Below, piece by piece: positions 46,486-58,260 of a stretch of 64,000 nucleotides of DNA; the stretch's first letter is position 1; each line of letters begins with the position of its first letter. The DNA lies in contig NW_017802379.1 in NCBI RefSeq assembly GCF_001625305.1, positions 2,646,541 through 2,710,540 on the forward strand, in the 5' to 3' direction. The stretch comes from Branchiostoma belcheri. Lineage: Eukaryota > Chordata > Leptocardii > Amphioxiformes > Branchiostomatidae. The notes beneath the pieces are model-generated. The model was given only the letters and a program-made list of their open reading frames with translations, did not search any database and was not told the DNA's origin. A program made the translations under genes and the position numbers.

Positions 46486-47272
46486 CTAGAAAGGCCAATA
46501 TTTACTTTGGAGCAAATACAGCGATGGGTTCACCACATTTTACGACATGGCAGGGAAAGAATGAGAAACACAAGGGAAAACAATGATTTACATTGATATA
46601 ACTATAATATGAAGTAACATACAACTAAAACAACAGTTGGATAGCTATTCCCTACTTTATTGGTTAGGATTTTTAATTGCATAATGCAAACTGTTGATTT
46701 TCAAAATAAAAAAAACGTTCATGCCCCGCATTTCAATGCTGGAGCAGGAAAGCTTGAAATACCTACCAAAACACTTGAATACAGACATACTGTCAGTATG
46801 GAAATGCTCTGTGCAGGTGTTAATCAAGTTAAATCCCAACAGCCAATCAGCAAGAAATGCGCTGTGCAGGTGGAAATGCTCTGTGCAGGTGTTAATCAAG
46901 TTAAATCCCAACAGCCAATCAGCAAGAAGAATAGAGGAAAGCTGCATGCCTATTGGTTGATGCCCTGCATTCCATTGTGATGACTCATGCCCAGACGTGG
47001 TAAACACGGCACACTAACACAGTAATACGTTTGCTATAACACAGCCAAAAAACTCAAATAAAACCATTCTAAAAGCCTGTATCACAAAAATTTTAAAAAT
47101 GCCTAGGGGTATTTGCCCATTGTACCTCCATACCGAATTTCAGGACCTCAGGCCCTAAAATGAAGAAGCTGAATCCATTTAAAGATATGGCAGGAGGAGG
47201 AGAAGGAGGAGAAGAAACATCAGAAAAAGCAATATGGGTTCACCACCACTTCGTGGTGTGGTGAACCCATAA
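46486..47272 (-). mobile_element. 787-bp Helitron-like insertion, second haplotype only
   Basis: Compared with copy 1 (empty site TCTAAA^TAATG near 40315), copy 2 carries this extra block. On the minus strand its 3' end is a hairpin (TATTTGC ... GTAAATA), spacer TTGGCCTTT and CTAG followed by T, inserted at an A^T site. The other end carries a large palindrome (ATGGGTTCACCAC mirrored, 47234-47270). Inside, a 56-bp block (46801-46856) is repeated at 46873-46928. No transposition protein is encoded. Confidence 0.6.
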
Positions 47273-47312
47273 TAATGAAAATTTCCTCGCGTTTTGCACC
47301 GATGCAAGTCAG

Positions 47313-47520
47313 TTACCAAACGACCGTTACCTTCCAGGAATACCCTCGGTACTGGGACTGTTTCTCGCCCGCCGAAGTGTACTGGAGCTCTGCGGTCAGA
47401 AAGATCGGTTGTCAGAAAAAGGAGCCAATGCTTAGCGGAACGCTAACTGCGTTAATGAAAGACCTCTATCAGTCTATGGTGCCGGGATGGATACTGGCTA
47501 AGTTTATGCACAGTTTCTAG
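47313..47520 (+). CDS. Putative last exon of an unrecognised gene, copy 2
   Basis: Counterpart of 40344-40551, with the same length and stop. The acceptor area has a 12-base insertion, so the splice would fall at AAGTCAG. It differs by eight bases, all changing amino acids (P/T, S/Y, E/Y, R/S, V/M, I/M, R/K). The Helitron-like insertion lies directly upstream. Confidence 0.35.
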
Positions 47521-47562
47521 AGATAAAAATGTACACAGCCACATATATACATACATTTACCA

Positions 47563-47647
47563 CTCACTCACTCACTTACTCAGTCACTCACTCACTCACT
47601 CACTCACTCACTCACTCACTCACTCTCTCACTCACTCACTCACTCAA
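47563..47647. repeat. (ACTC)n microsatellite
   Basis: About 85 bases of CTCA/ACTC repeat, much longer than the allele at 40591-40613. Confidence 0.95.
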
Positions 47648-48719
47648 TCCTCTTGCACCTGGTTCTGGAGCCGACTAGTGCTTATAAGTTAACCCACGTA
47701 GCCATACGTCCCCCAAGCTGAACTTCGAAGCAGACCTTTCTGACATCCTCCACTCAACAACATTCACGTCAACCCTGATGACGCAAATCATTAGACCTCA
47801 CTTGTACGTTAGTCACGACGCATTCCGCCTACTACAGCCGTAATCCAAGGAGACTAGACTAATTAATCAATTAGCTTTTTATATCAAGCCTTTCCATCTT
47901 TATCTCTCGTAAGATTTCAGTTCTGTTATCTGTGTCTTAACATTGAACAAGTAAGAAAACAGACGAATTCCCCCATGACTTTCTTTCGATGTTTGAATTA
48001 TGACTGGAGCGCTAATTATATGCCTTTATGTAATGGTGGATGGTATTTCACTAATTACATTGCATTTAGATGCGCTCGAGTTTTGATCATTTGTCATAAT
48101 CACTACTGATTGATCGTTAAAATCAATTTTACATGCCAGAACGGTGCCTGTATGAACCATGTTCAAATCTAAGGAAGCTAGACTTCTGACGCAAGCCAAG
48201 TTGATTTGAAGTTGTCACTATATATAACTAAAATGTAGCAAACATGATAGCGAAATTGTCTTAACAGGGTCTAGCTGATGTAATTTGACAGTTGAGAAAT
48301 TATTTGAATTCATTTTCAAACTGATAAACAAGCGCGTTAAAAGAAGGGGACGGACCCAATTTCAAACGGGGGTGTTTTTTTTCGTTCTGACTGTCTTTAA
48401 TTGACCGCCAATTGCAAAGCTTCAGAGTTGTGTATGTCTAATCTTATTGGACTAGACAAAATGTACGAAGAATGCTGTTTTACCTAAGTATATTTCCTAA
48501 GCAAGGACGGGTATATATTTTCTAAAAAAAATCGTTCTTAGAGGGACCCTCTTTGTGAAAAATCCAGTGTCCCTTGCCTAGCTGCAGTGCTGACAGAACG
48601 TCCCTGACTTCGCTCCACGCGCCCCAGTAGCGACCACTTCCCGCCAAAATGGACGGCATCCAAGACCGTATCCGTAAGCTTTCTCTGGAGATGCTAAAGA
48701 AATCTGGCATGTAAGACTC

Positions 48720-48737
48720 CGTGTGTGTGTGTGTGTG

Positions 48738-48786
<49 letters not shown>

Positions 48787-48807
48787 CGTGTGCGTGTGTG
48801 TATATGT

Positions 48808-48846
<39 letters not shown>

Positions 48847-48890
48847 TGTGTGTGTGTGTGTGTGCGCGCGCGCGCGCGTGTGTGTGTGTC
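48720..48890. repeat. (TG)n microsatellite with (CG) core
   Basis: About 170 bases of TG repeat with GCGCGCGCGC near 48863-48878. Frames across it are artefacts. Confidence 0.95.
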
Positions 48891-51800
48891 CGTCTTCGTA
48901 CTACATCTACGTACATTGGTGAGCGTCGTGTTTGTTGGTGTAACGTCGCTAGCGTATTTGCACAGATTCCACGTCCAATATTTATATATAATTATTCTTA
49001 GGCTATTTCTTGTTACTGCTTTGTTCAATCGTGTCAAACACAATCGAAGCTTTCCCTTTTCTCTAGGACTACAATGTCTGGTATGTCTCTTTCTCTCTCG
49101 ACTGGCTATTGCCGGCTTGTAATGGTCACTACTATGTGCTGTAGTATATATGTACTTGAGAAGGTTTTATTTCATGGGAAAGATGCCAGAATTCACCATG
49201 CACTTGTCTGCCAATTGAATGTTCGGGTCTCAACTAGTAATGCCAAAGAGCCATTGCTGTATTTCATGCACATAAAGAGTAGGCAGTATACAGTTAGAAA
49301 GTATCCAAACCTGTACTTCTAGATAAAGACCACCTGGCCATCGTGGCATTTGGGTTATTTTCCCTTAATGACCCAAGCATAAAGGAATCATGTGTATAGT
49401 GGCCACCTCCCTACTGTGACTATTGACTATGTTTTAAGATAACGAAATTGCAACGACAGAAGCAATTATAATGTTTATCACCAAAGTACATGTACATGTT
49501 ATATTACGTACGCCCACTTGAAATAAGCTAGCGTAAAATGATTTATGATTCTGGGTGGTTATGATTACCAATTTCATCAGTAGTAACTATCTTCTGCACT
49601 AGCGCAAGATCAGACATGTAGTAACGTTTCAGGCTTTTTCAAAGGTTTTTACTTCAGATTTAGACCCAAAAAGGCAAGACAATTAAAGTAACCATGACTT
49701 GAGGATGAAATATCACTAGGGTTTAAGGTGGCGGGTTACATTGGACTAGGACAGCATCTCTTCTTGCTAAGGCCACAGCAATTTAATTTGTTGGTTCTCG
49801 GATTTAAAAATGACATATGAAGCGACAGGGCGAAAAAAAAATAAAAACAGGTGTAGGCATCCTATCATAGCCCCAAATGCTACGATCGGGGCCATGAGGT
49901 CAACACAGAAGGCTCGGTTAATATCTAAACAATGAATTTCGAACTTTAAATCAAACCACTACATCGATAGATGGGAAAACTGAAGAAAAGGACTTTCCTC
50001 AGCTGTTGGGGGCAAAATAAGAGCATATTTGAGATAATTCAGAGCCAGAATGTTTTTTTTTTCAAATCAGAAAAAAATGAAGATGCGACTCCGAGAACCA
50101 AGTTAAATTGGTGTGGCCTAAGCCTAAAACAACATACGAAGAGACAATCTCGATTCACAGGGAGTGAGTACTAACTGACCCGATTGAAGAAGCAGGTATC
50201 GTGCTAGCTTCGTGGGCTCAATGCCTAACTAACCATCTCCCTCGTCGTCACGTCTCACAGCCTCAAAGAGAATATTTGCCTGCCAGAAACACGCCAGATT
50301 AGTGGCTAGATTAGCGACGGACTTGGAATTGCTTCCAAATTGACTGAAAAGGTCACCCAAGCCGTTTAGATAAGAGAAAGACTAAAATGAGTTTCAAGCT
50401 AAATTCGTTTTGTGGTAAGCCTCAATTACGAAGCCTATTGACTCATTTTGATGATAGAATGTATCGTCAATATGTATGATGGACAATTCGTACATTAAAT
50501 ATATTGTCCAAACTGTGAGAGTTTGGAAACTTGTATGTGCATGTGTGCATACTCGTATGCTGTACAGCAACATCAAAGTTGAACATTGCTTGTAACGCGT
50601 TACGTCGCGTTTATTTATTCTAATCACGTTATATCATGATACTCTTAAACGTCCAACGTTTGATGCCTTGGAAATATTCCCCCACGGTAAATCATGGTCC
50701 ATTAGTGGTGCAGAATTATTATCACTCACTAAAATTGCTTCCGTGAGTTATTTATATGCTTGTTAGTTTTAAGGCTGTAGCGACATTTTTACACAAGCCC
50801 GTGCCCATCGACGACACTTGGCACTCAATTAACGTTTTTCTTGTAGTACGTATCTCAATTCTATATAGTCTTTTGATCACGCAGTGGTGCAGGCACTAGT
50901 ACTAATAACAGCGGGCTAGATACTAGTAGTTGTGGTCAACTTCCATACTCTTTCCCATAAGTGCTAGGCAGTTTGTACAGTCGAACCAGAGAATGTAGAG
51001 CGAACGATCTACACATTAGGATACAGCTTCGTTTTTTTCTCTCTCTTACACAACAGAGTGGTGTAGTAACACAGTTCATAATACGTGACCGCGGTGACTT
51101 TTGTAAAACCCACTTAAGTATACAAGAAACCCGCGCGAAGACGCACTGAAGATTCTAATGATGTCTTCAGTATTCTCGGCGTTGCTTCAAGCGAATTTGA
51201 TTCACCGCGAGGATTTGAGACGTACTTGCTCCGTACTTCCACCCGGATTACCTAAGAGCTTTCCGGGGCGATCCTGATGGAACTTATCACGGGGCACAGC
51301 TCGACGGAGGTACTCTAAACAATGTCCAAGGACGTACATGCAGGAGATGTACTTGCTAAGCAATGATCTGTGACCTTGTCTTTGTAAGAGAGGTTGAACT
51401 CTGGTATGTCTATCACAAAATTAGCCAGGTGTAGTTCTCCAAGGGTTTGTTTCTTTCGTGTAGTAAAAAAACGTGGTGTCGTTACAGTCATAGTAAAACT
51501 GTATATACTAGACAAGTTGTAGTTTATTCATGGCATATCCACTACCCGCTACACCTTCGCACAACCTCTAGACCGCCTGGAGCACCTCTGGGCCACGTTT
51601 GGCGCCATAAAAACCAGAACACTACCGTTTGGCGTTCGTGTCGAGTTATATATGGCAACTTAGTAAACATTGGAAGAAGTCTACCCCATTAGTGGGTCTT
51701 CACTAAAGCTACGTTTCCTGGTGTTGTTAACAGTTCGTACATTAGCCGTCCTTCCCTGTCCTTGGTGCTGAAGGCACGGTGCATCAAACGTTGAAACACG

Positions 51801-51915
51801 TTCTCCACGCCAGTAGTTCCAAATTAAGTTTGCAACCGTTGCTGAGAGAGGGGACTTTCTGATTTTCGTGGCGCCAGATGGCTAAAACACCTTGGAGAGG
51901 TACTCTATATGGTCT

Positions 51916-51993
51916 CAAAACTTATTTTCATTTGATTTGTAAATCATATACGTCATAGTAAGCACAGAAATAGAAAATGTACTAGTTGAAAGG
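51916..51993. repeat. Direct repeat, copy 1
   Basis: Shares AAAACTTATTTTC, TATACGTCATAG and AGCACAGAAATAGAAAATGT with 52664-52750; the copies are 750 bases apart. Possibly two remnants of one element or the ends of an insertion. Confidence 0.55.
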
Positions 51994-52663
51994 GGAGGGC
52001 TGTCCATAGGCCCGGGGCACTGGAGATGTACCATAGGGAGTGTTACGTATTTGCAGCAGTATTTATATGTTCGTAAGACCCAAGAAACTATTCAAACTTC
52101 CATTCTAATCATGTGTCAGATTACTGTGTGTGCGATGTTACAATAGCACGTTATCCGTTTCACTATGCAACATTTATATGCCAGAAGTATACCTCATCGT
52201 CACCTCAACATCTCAACATGTCTTGTTTTACAAGTTCATTCGCTTGTTTTCTTTGATCTTTATTTTCACATCTTCGTCATAAAAGCTCAGGCAAGCCTTA
52301 TTTAGCACATCAAAGTGTTTCTTTTTTTATTATACTTCTCGTGTATGCATGACTGATAGTTATTCTTAACCATCTATATTTGAGCGCTAATCTTTGCCAT
52401 AAATGCGCAGGTTCAATCCATTAGTTACGTAATTTAAAGTTTAATTGATGTGCTTTGGACTGACAATAAATCGTGTAGGGCCAATCGTTTGAAATATATA
52501 AGCAAAATGATACCAGTGCTGTTACAAGGTAATAAATTACGTAAAGTAATTTCATTCCTATAATTGCAAACGTATGCGTGACACAGTGAATCTTCCAGAA
52601 ATTAGATGATTTAATCCTGAGAGCTGTCACGAAGTGAAGTTGAAGTCTTGTTTGTATCAAATT

Positions 52664-52750
52664 AAAACTTATTTTCTGTTATGTTCGTAAATCGTCCCAT
52701 TCCTATACGTCATAGGAAGCACAGAAATAGAAAATGTACTACTTGAAAGG
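52664..52750. repeat. Direct repeat, copy 2
   Basis: See 51916-51993; this copy has a 9-base longer spacer between the shared blocks. Confidence 0.55.
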
Positions 52751-53641
52751 CGGTAGGCACGCATGCAATTATGAAAGTTATTTGGCGAAGCGTAATAATT
52801 TGGATAAAAACATTAGGATAAAAATCGAGCCGCACTAACTATTTCTCTGACGTTCTTGTAAAATGCTTCTGATGTGATGTTTCCAATGTAAAAAAAACGT
52901 TCAATGTATTAAAAAATCTATCTAAACAGTAACACAAGCGAGGCTTTAGATTAAGGGCCAAATAAAATGATAAAATCAGCAGAAAGTCAAAGTTGACTGA
53001 CATTGACATAAGGGCAATGAACCTTTGCAGGTCGGCCTTGAGATTCCATTTTGATTCAGCTTTGCATCTTACATTTCCTGTGGCTATCAGTTGAGTAGTT
53101 TATATATAACCATGTTGTGACATATTCTTTACCCTTTAGCCAAAGAGATCAAGCTTTAATATGTGAGGAAAGCAAACATAAAGAACCTGTTCCATAGTGA
53201 TGAATGATCTTTCCTGCCCCCCTCCCACTGTTCCCTGCCTTATTAGTAGCAGGTGCACTTCAAGATAAAATATCATTAGTTGCCGGAGAAAAGCAATTGT
53301 AAGGCTGAAAATGCCGCCATTATTACATACCTCGTGATGCTGATTAGGGTTGGGCATTTAAAGTTATTTGTTCGGTAATTTTCTACGTGGTTTTCAAGGT
53401 TTAAAGACATCCAGATGGCTCAAAGCGGTACCACGAATAGGTCGTGATATAAATCACATGGCAATTCGCGAGACGGAAATATGCTACGGCGTATCTTTAC
53501 AAGATTTCGGGACTTCTATGAAGGTACTAGATGAGAGGGTCCACGTCCACAGGGGCACCGGCGTCAATAGTCTCCTTGACATTCACGAAATACAGGAAAT
53601 CATCGTAAAGGTTCACTTTGAGGACAAGTTATTTTATATAT

Positions 53642-54076
53642 GGCCACACCAAGTAAATTTAATGGATGACGTCCGCGCGCGCATTGATTTTGGCCTCTTC
53701 CTAGAAAAAAACAAGAAATTTCGCTTCCTGTAACTATGACCAAAGAGTCACGACAGTGCCGCAAATCGTCAGATTGACGTGAAACCCGTAACGCGAAGAA
53801 AGTGTCTATTAACAGGACCATCCTGTCAATAACAGAAAATTTTTCACTGTCCACTGTTCCACCTGATTTATTGCTGTTTTGATGATGAATAAAAGACTTC
53901 TTGCTTGTTACACTGTGTCACCTCATTCAATTTGTGTCCTAACATTTGTCGTCTCTTAGTACATTTCTAATCTAGGCATCTTGTTTTTAGGGCCCTTCTT
54001 GTGTTTTTTTTCGCCCTCTCGCATTAGAATTAGGGTCTCCAAAGGACGTCATCCATAAAATTTACTTGGTGTGGCC
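53642..54076. mobile_element. MITE with GGATGACGTCC-type inverted ends
   Basis: The left end GGCCACACCAAGTAAATTTA ... GGATGACGTCC is mirrored on the right by GGACGTCATCC ... TTTACTTGGTGTGGCC. Subterminal CGCGCGCATTGATTTT matches the element at 39026, so the two are one family with diverged outer tips. Confidence 0.75.
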
Positions 54077-54313
54077 TATAAGAAAGGCACAGCTGGTCTG
54101 GTTTCATACTTCATTCCTTTATACCATCACGTAGGTGTAATTTTGACAACTTAGCCAGATACGAGTTACTCGTACAACTTTGAAGTTTAAAGTTGTTATA
54201 TTTTATTTCAGCTGTATTTCACCAAAAACTCATAGACAGATTATATATGGATATTACAATATATGCAATGATAAAATTATAAGCTGTCATAATTGTACAT
54301 TTTTTAATTATAC

Positions 54314-54527
54314 CTTTGCTTCCAATTCTACGGAAGAGTTTAACAGACTCAGTAGCACACGATATCTTTTTGTGGGGGCATCGTATATATTCAACTCCCT
54401 CATCGCAGCCTTGCTAGTATTAAGGTACCGGGTGATTTCTTGTTTTGTGTCAAGTCTGTATGGTTCTAGTATGATTATTCCTTCTTTTCCCAACTCTTCG
54501 CGTAGGTTATGATTGTAAAATCTTTCA
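54314..54527 (-). CDS. Putative internal exon of an unrecognised minus-strand gene
   Basis: Bounded by an acceptor (TTACGACAG) and a donor (AAAG|GTATAA). The 71 open codons read ERFYNHNLREELGKEG, then RLDTKQEITRYLNTSKAAMR and YRVLLSLLNSSVELEAK, a helical and protein-like composition. It does not join in frame with the exon at 54654-54887 under simple splicing, so the gene model is open. No family is recognised. Confidence 0.35.
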
Positions 54528-54653
54528 CTGTCGTAACTCGGTGTGTTGGGTACATGTACGTACTACCTTGGGAAATCTTAGACTCTCTTTAAGACAGAAA
54601 CTATAAATCTAAAGCAAACGAGACCGCAAAATGAATTACCTTCATGACTACAC

Positions 54654-54887
54654 CTATTGTACTCTGCTACAAAACGTATCATCCAGTGCTGCGTTCATTT
54701 TTCCTATTCTTTGGTGAAGTTCACTAACACTTAACGGCAAACTTTGATAAAGTTGAGCCCGCGGCGTGTCATTTCGTCCTTCCGCCTGGACACACAAAAC
54801 TTCAGATAAGCCGTTTTTGCTGTCCCGTGGTGGAGTCTTCATTTCCTCAAACTGTGAGGCTTCTCTTGTACACGCTGGTAGCAATTC
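54654..54887 (-). CDS. Putative last exon of an unrecognised minus-strand gene
   Basis: Acceptor TTATAACAG, then 77 codons to TAG. The C-terminal part PLSVSELHQRIGKMNAALDD looks like a real helix; the N-terminal part is Arg/Pro/Ser-rich. The adjoining exon at 54314-54527 suggests a gene here, but no start exon was found. Confidence 0.35.
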   Translation of the reverse strand, partial: ELLPACTREASQFEEMKTPPRDSKNGLSEVLCVQAEGRNDTPRAQLYQSLPLSVSELHQRIGKMNAALDDTFCSRVQ

Positions 54888-55153
54888 CTGTTATAAATCA
54901 CACTAAGTAAAGTTAAGTCTCTGAAGACAACATAGACGTACTCTCAGCGGAAAACGAGCTCTGTGTGCTACCTACACGGACACTTTGTCAATATTATCAA
55001 CCTTTGCCAAACACTCGTGGCCAACCATCATCTATCAGTATCAACATTTCATACTTTCACCCTGCCTTTTTTGTACTTCCTAAAGCTAAAATCCTTACTT
55101 CAACTTTCTCAAAATAAAGCAATCCATAGACGACAAAATATGCGTTGCGTTTG

Positions 55154-55372
55154 CTAGACACACACCATATGTTCAATCTCCCTTCTGTTCAAATTCCTTT
55201 TTTGCTGCTTCATACATTTTTGATGCTGACTTTTATAAATTGTTATACGTCGTATTCCCGTATGCTTTCCTTTCTCTTCGTAATGCCTTGAGATTATTAT
55301 AGAGTGTGGAAACATCTTGCCATGTGTCGTAACGGTGTGTGTTAAGGGAAATCTTGTAGTCTCTAACGACAA
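55154..55372 (-). pseudogene. Possible degenerate exon related to 54314-54527
   Basis: On the minus strand, pieces such as LYNNLKALRRE and KSASKMYEAAKKEFEQKGD occur in neighbouring frames, as if a helical exon had suffered frameshifts. The layout resembles the exon at 54314-54527, including similar upstream intron sequence (TTAAGGGAAATCTTGTAGTC). This is weak evidence. Confidence 0.2.
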
Positions 55373-55482
55373 GAAACCGTAAAAAAAAGCTCAACCTTGA
55401 AATGCTCGTAACCGTGTGTTAAGGGAAAATCGTATGTTCTCTAACGACAAGTAACCGTAAAAGAAGCTAGACCTTGAAATGC
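55329..55482. repeat. Two tandem copies of a 77-bp unit
   Basis: TAACGGTGTGTGTTAAGGGA ... AAACCGTAAAAAAAAGCT ... CCTTGAAATG is followed by a second copy with small changes. Confidence 0.8.
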
Positions 55483-55724
55483 ACCATTCCACGAAATGCC
55501 CCCAGCCATGGTACAATGCCTCCCACAACGGGACGCCTCCTCCAGCCCTCTCGGGAAAGGTTTCTCCGACATTTAGTTGTAACCAGCTTAGCCCGGAGCT
55601 TGCCATTTGGTAGTCCCACCATGTCCTTCTGCAGTAAGATAAATCACCCGCGTTGTCCAGGAAGGAACAACCGTTTCCTAGAATTCTGAAGATTTATTGT
55701 TTGGACATGGCGGGATAAATTTTT

Positions 55725-55975
55725 TTATTCCAACATTTCATGACATGGTGACGGCACACTCAAGTTATATCAACTTATCTTTTGCCCTCACGAACGCATA
55801 TAGAGGACAAATACGGAACAGGACAATACTCCTTTTTACTTGAGTTAAGTGAGGAAAGTCGTGTAAAGTGCCTTTCCCAATGGCACACGATCGGTGGCAT
55901 GTCAGGAATCGAACCGGGGACCTCTTGGTTCCGAGTCGAGCACTCTAAAGCCACGCCACACGATCGACCCCACAG
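55725..55975 (-). mobile_element. tRNA-derived SINE
   Basis: Same family and orientation as 9069-9350: B-box GGTTCGATTCC and A-box-like TGTGGCGTGGC on the minus strand, shared body GGAAAGGCACTTTACACG and shared 3' region (TTGATATAACTTGAGTG). The A-box area is mutated. Confidence 0.7.
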
Positions 55976-57644
55976 GATGCATGATTTACGACATGAAACT
56001 CACAAATTAATTTTTTTGTGTGTTTGTGATAATTACAAACATACTTATAACCACAGACGTTTTGCTAGTCTCACAAGCTTCTACAAAGGATTTGCAGACA
56101 TTCAATTAATTCCTTAATTCTAAATGCTCCAAGTATTCACTGAAAGCGTTCTGATGCCGAATGACTGATGCTGATGCGATGTGCAGTACAATTTAGTTAT
56201 TTTAAGCATTATCAATGCCTTTCTTGACAGACTACAGGTACATATTTCAATACATTACATAAGAACGTCTTGTTAGATCAACTCTAGAAAAATTGATTTT
56301 ACAACTCGAAGGTTTTGAGGACCCAGTAGAATACTGCTTCATCTGGTTACGGGGTTTGCCAAGCTCTGTGAAACGTACAGCTTTGAAGAAATAAGCCGGC
56401 CGGCGAACTAGACGTGGGTTTTATGCCCAGACTGTTTTATTCAATGTAGCGAGGAGACTGGCGACATCTTGTGGGGGGCATCACCCTCCCAGTGCGGGGA
56501 TGATAGGATTGAGTAGAGCTGGAAACGCCGCGGTCTTTGACGAAAGCTCCTGCCTCCGGGACGCTAAGGTAGAATGGTCATGGTCCATACATAACCACGT
56601 CTACATGGATGGTATTAAAGAAACGGTTTTAAGAATTTAACGTATGCTGCTCGCGTACTTCAAAAGTTTAGCGCAGGAAATGGAGAACAAGCATTTCCTC
56701 TCTGATGAAATGACTGCGCAGTTTAGAACGCATTTGAAGTTGTTGACTGTGGAGTGAAACTTGAAAGAATGGGACCGTGACGCAAACTCACCGTTAAAAT
56801 ACTCCCATTAAAGATAAACGTTTGGACAAAGAATATGGCATCACTTTTGTGACAGACATGACGTAATCTTGGAATAATGAACTAGCATAGTTTACAAATA
56901 CGTACATGGGATTCTTTGTTAAACAGTGTCGCTATTCGATCAATCAGATTGCTACAAAGCTTTCCTCTCATTTTTCACATCACTGTTGCAGTCAGGTGCT
57001 GTCGCCATGTTGATGCCCTAATTATTCGCATATCGATGGATCGTACTTCAAGCATACACAATATTTTTGTTTTATCGGTAACATTTAAAGTATTATTCTC
57101 TCGATATTTTTTGTTTCTTTTTTATCTGTAGACATTCGACATAGTACGAGCGCAATTTATTGAAATGCCAAACAGTGACACCAGCACTAGAAACGCACTA
57201 CTGTATCTTTTGTAGTTCACCATTCATAGCATTTGTTATCATCAAGGTTAGAGTCTAGATGCGAGTGATGTTTAGAGACCATGGCCAGTTTATTTTTATC
57301 TAGAAAACGAAGAAACTGTTACTAGTACTTTTGGCGTAAATTATTACTTTAGTGCTCTGCTCTGCTTATGTCAACCTTATAGCTACCACAGGCTATATGG
57401 GGCATTATCAGATTTCGACATGTATATAAAAATGACATTCTGTGGACTCTTTGAACTACAACTATGTAATTTCGTCGTACCGGCGCTTCAGTGACTGATA
57501 ACACGCTGGCAATTAAAGCGAAACCTGCCTGCCGGAACCTAGATGGAAATTCCTCCTGCAGGTCCAGACATCACTAGATCTTGACTGACACTAGCGTCTC
57601 GTCGGGTCTGTGAATACATATTGCCTGACACGGCTGCAAGGCAC
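55976..57644. other. Intergenic, no gene seen
   Basis: 56395-56580 is GC-richer and on the minus strand ends with AATAAAACAGTCTGGGC, possibly a retroelement 3' end. Nothing firmer. Confidence 0.4.
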
Positions 57645-58112
57645 GTGTCAACTCTACATCTCCTGGTTTGGGTCAGAGTTACAGAAGCGGTCTAGATCTT
57701 GTTAGAGACGTTGAAATTTGAACTCACTTGAACTCTGACTTGAAATTCGCATGCCATATTTCCCACCGCAAAGCATTTGTCATTGGTGAAGAATTCGAAG
57801 TAGAGCTTTTTGGTAATCCTTTCCCAGAGCTCATTATTGCTCTGTATGATGTAGAAGGACCTTCAGTATCCATGGGTCAACTCTACATCTCCTGTTTTGG
57901 GTCAGAGAAGATTTGGCAGGTTACAGAAGCCATCTTGTTAGAGACTTTGTGAAATTTGAACTCACTTGAACTCTCGCTTGATATTTGCATGTCATATTTC
58001 CCACAGCAAAGCATCTGTCACTGGTAAAAAAAGTATAACTTTTTTAGTAGTCCTTTCCCAGAGCTCATTATTGCTCTGTATGATGTAGAAGGAACTTCAA
58101 TATCCATGGATC
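57645..58112. repeat. Tandem duplication of a 230-bp segment
   Basis: 57645-57873 and 57874-58112 align throughout (GTCAACTCTACATCTCCTG, GAACTCACTTGAACTCT, CCTTTCCCAGAGCTCATTAT, CTGTATGATGTAGAAGGA). In the first unit the frame is open and reads FPELIIALYDVEGPSVS; in the second it carries stops. It may be a duplicated exon with one dead copy. Confidence 0.7.
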
Positions 58113-58260
58113 ATATTTAACAACCTCAATGATGAAACTATTCACGTATATGCTTCATGCTTTGTAGTAATCTATCAAATATCCACAGGTAATCTTTTTC
58201 TTGCTTTTTATACGACACATACAGATACGTCATTATTGATATGCGCCTTTCATCCCCTAG

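Larger units (their letters stand above)
41732..48748. repeat. Second copy of the duplicated block (probable haplotype copy)
   Basis: Co-linear with 36215-41711 but about 1.5 kb longer because of insertions at 44391-45054 and 46486-47272 and an extra 3' UTR segment near 43265-43545. It runs on into unique sequence. Confidence 0.87.
48891..53641. other. Long gene-poor stretch
   Basis: No splice-consistent exon was found on either strand. An open frame at 53368-53733 (121 codons) runs into the MITE at 53642; its first 90 residues match nothing I know. A roughly 80-base direct repeat links 51916-51993 and 52664-52750 (both end with CAGAAATAGAAAATGTACTA). Confidence 0.45.

Noticed and set aside
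48522-49122. Frames of 112-173 codons on both strands
   Set aside because: Mostly microsatellite; no splice or family support for the flanking part.
53368-53733. 121-codon plus frame
   Set aside because: Its last third is MITE sequence and the rest has no recognisable features or clear exon borders.
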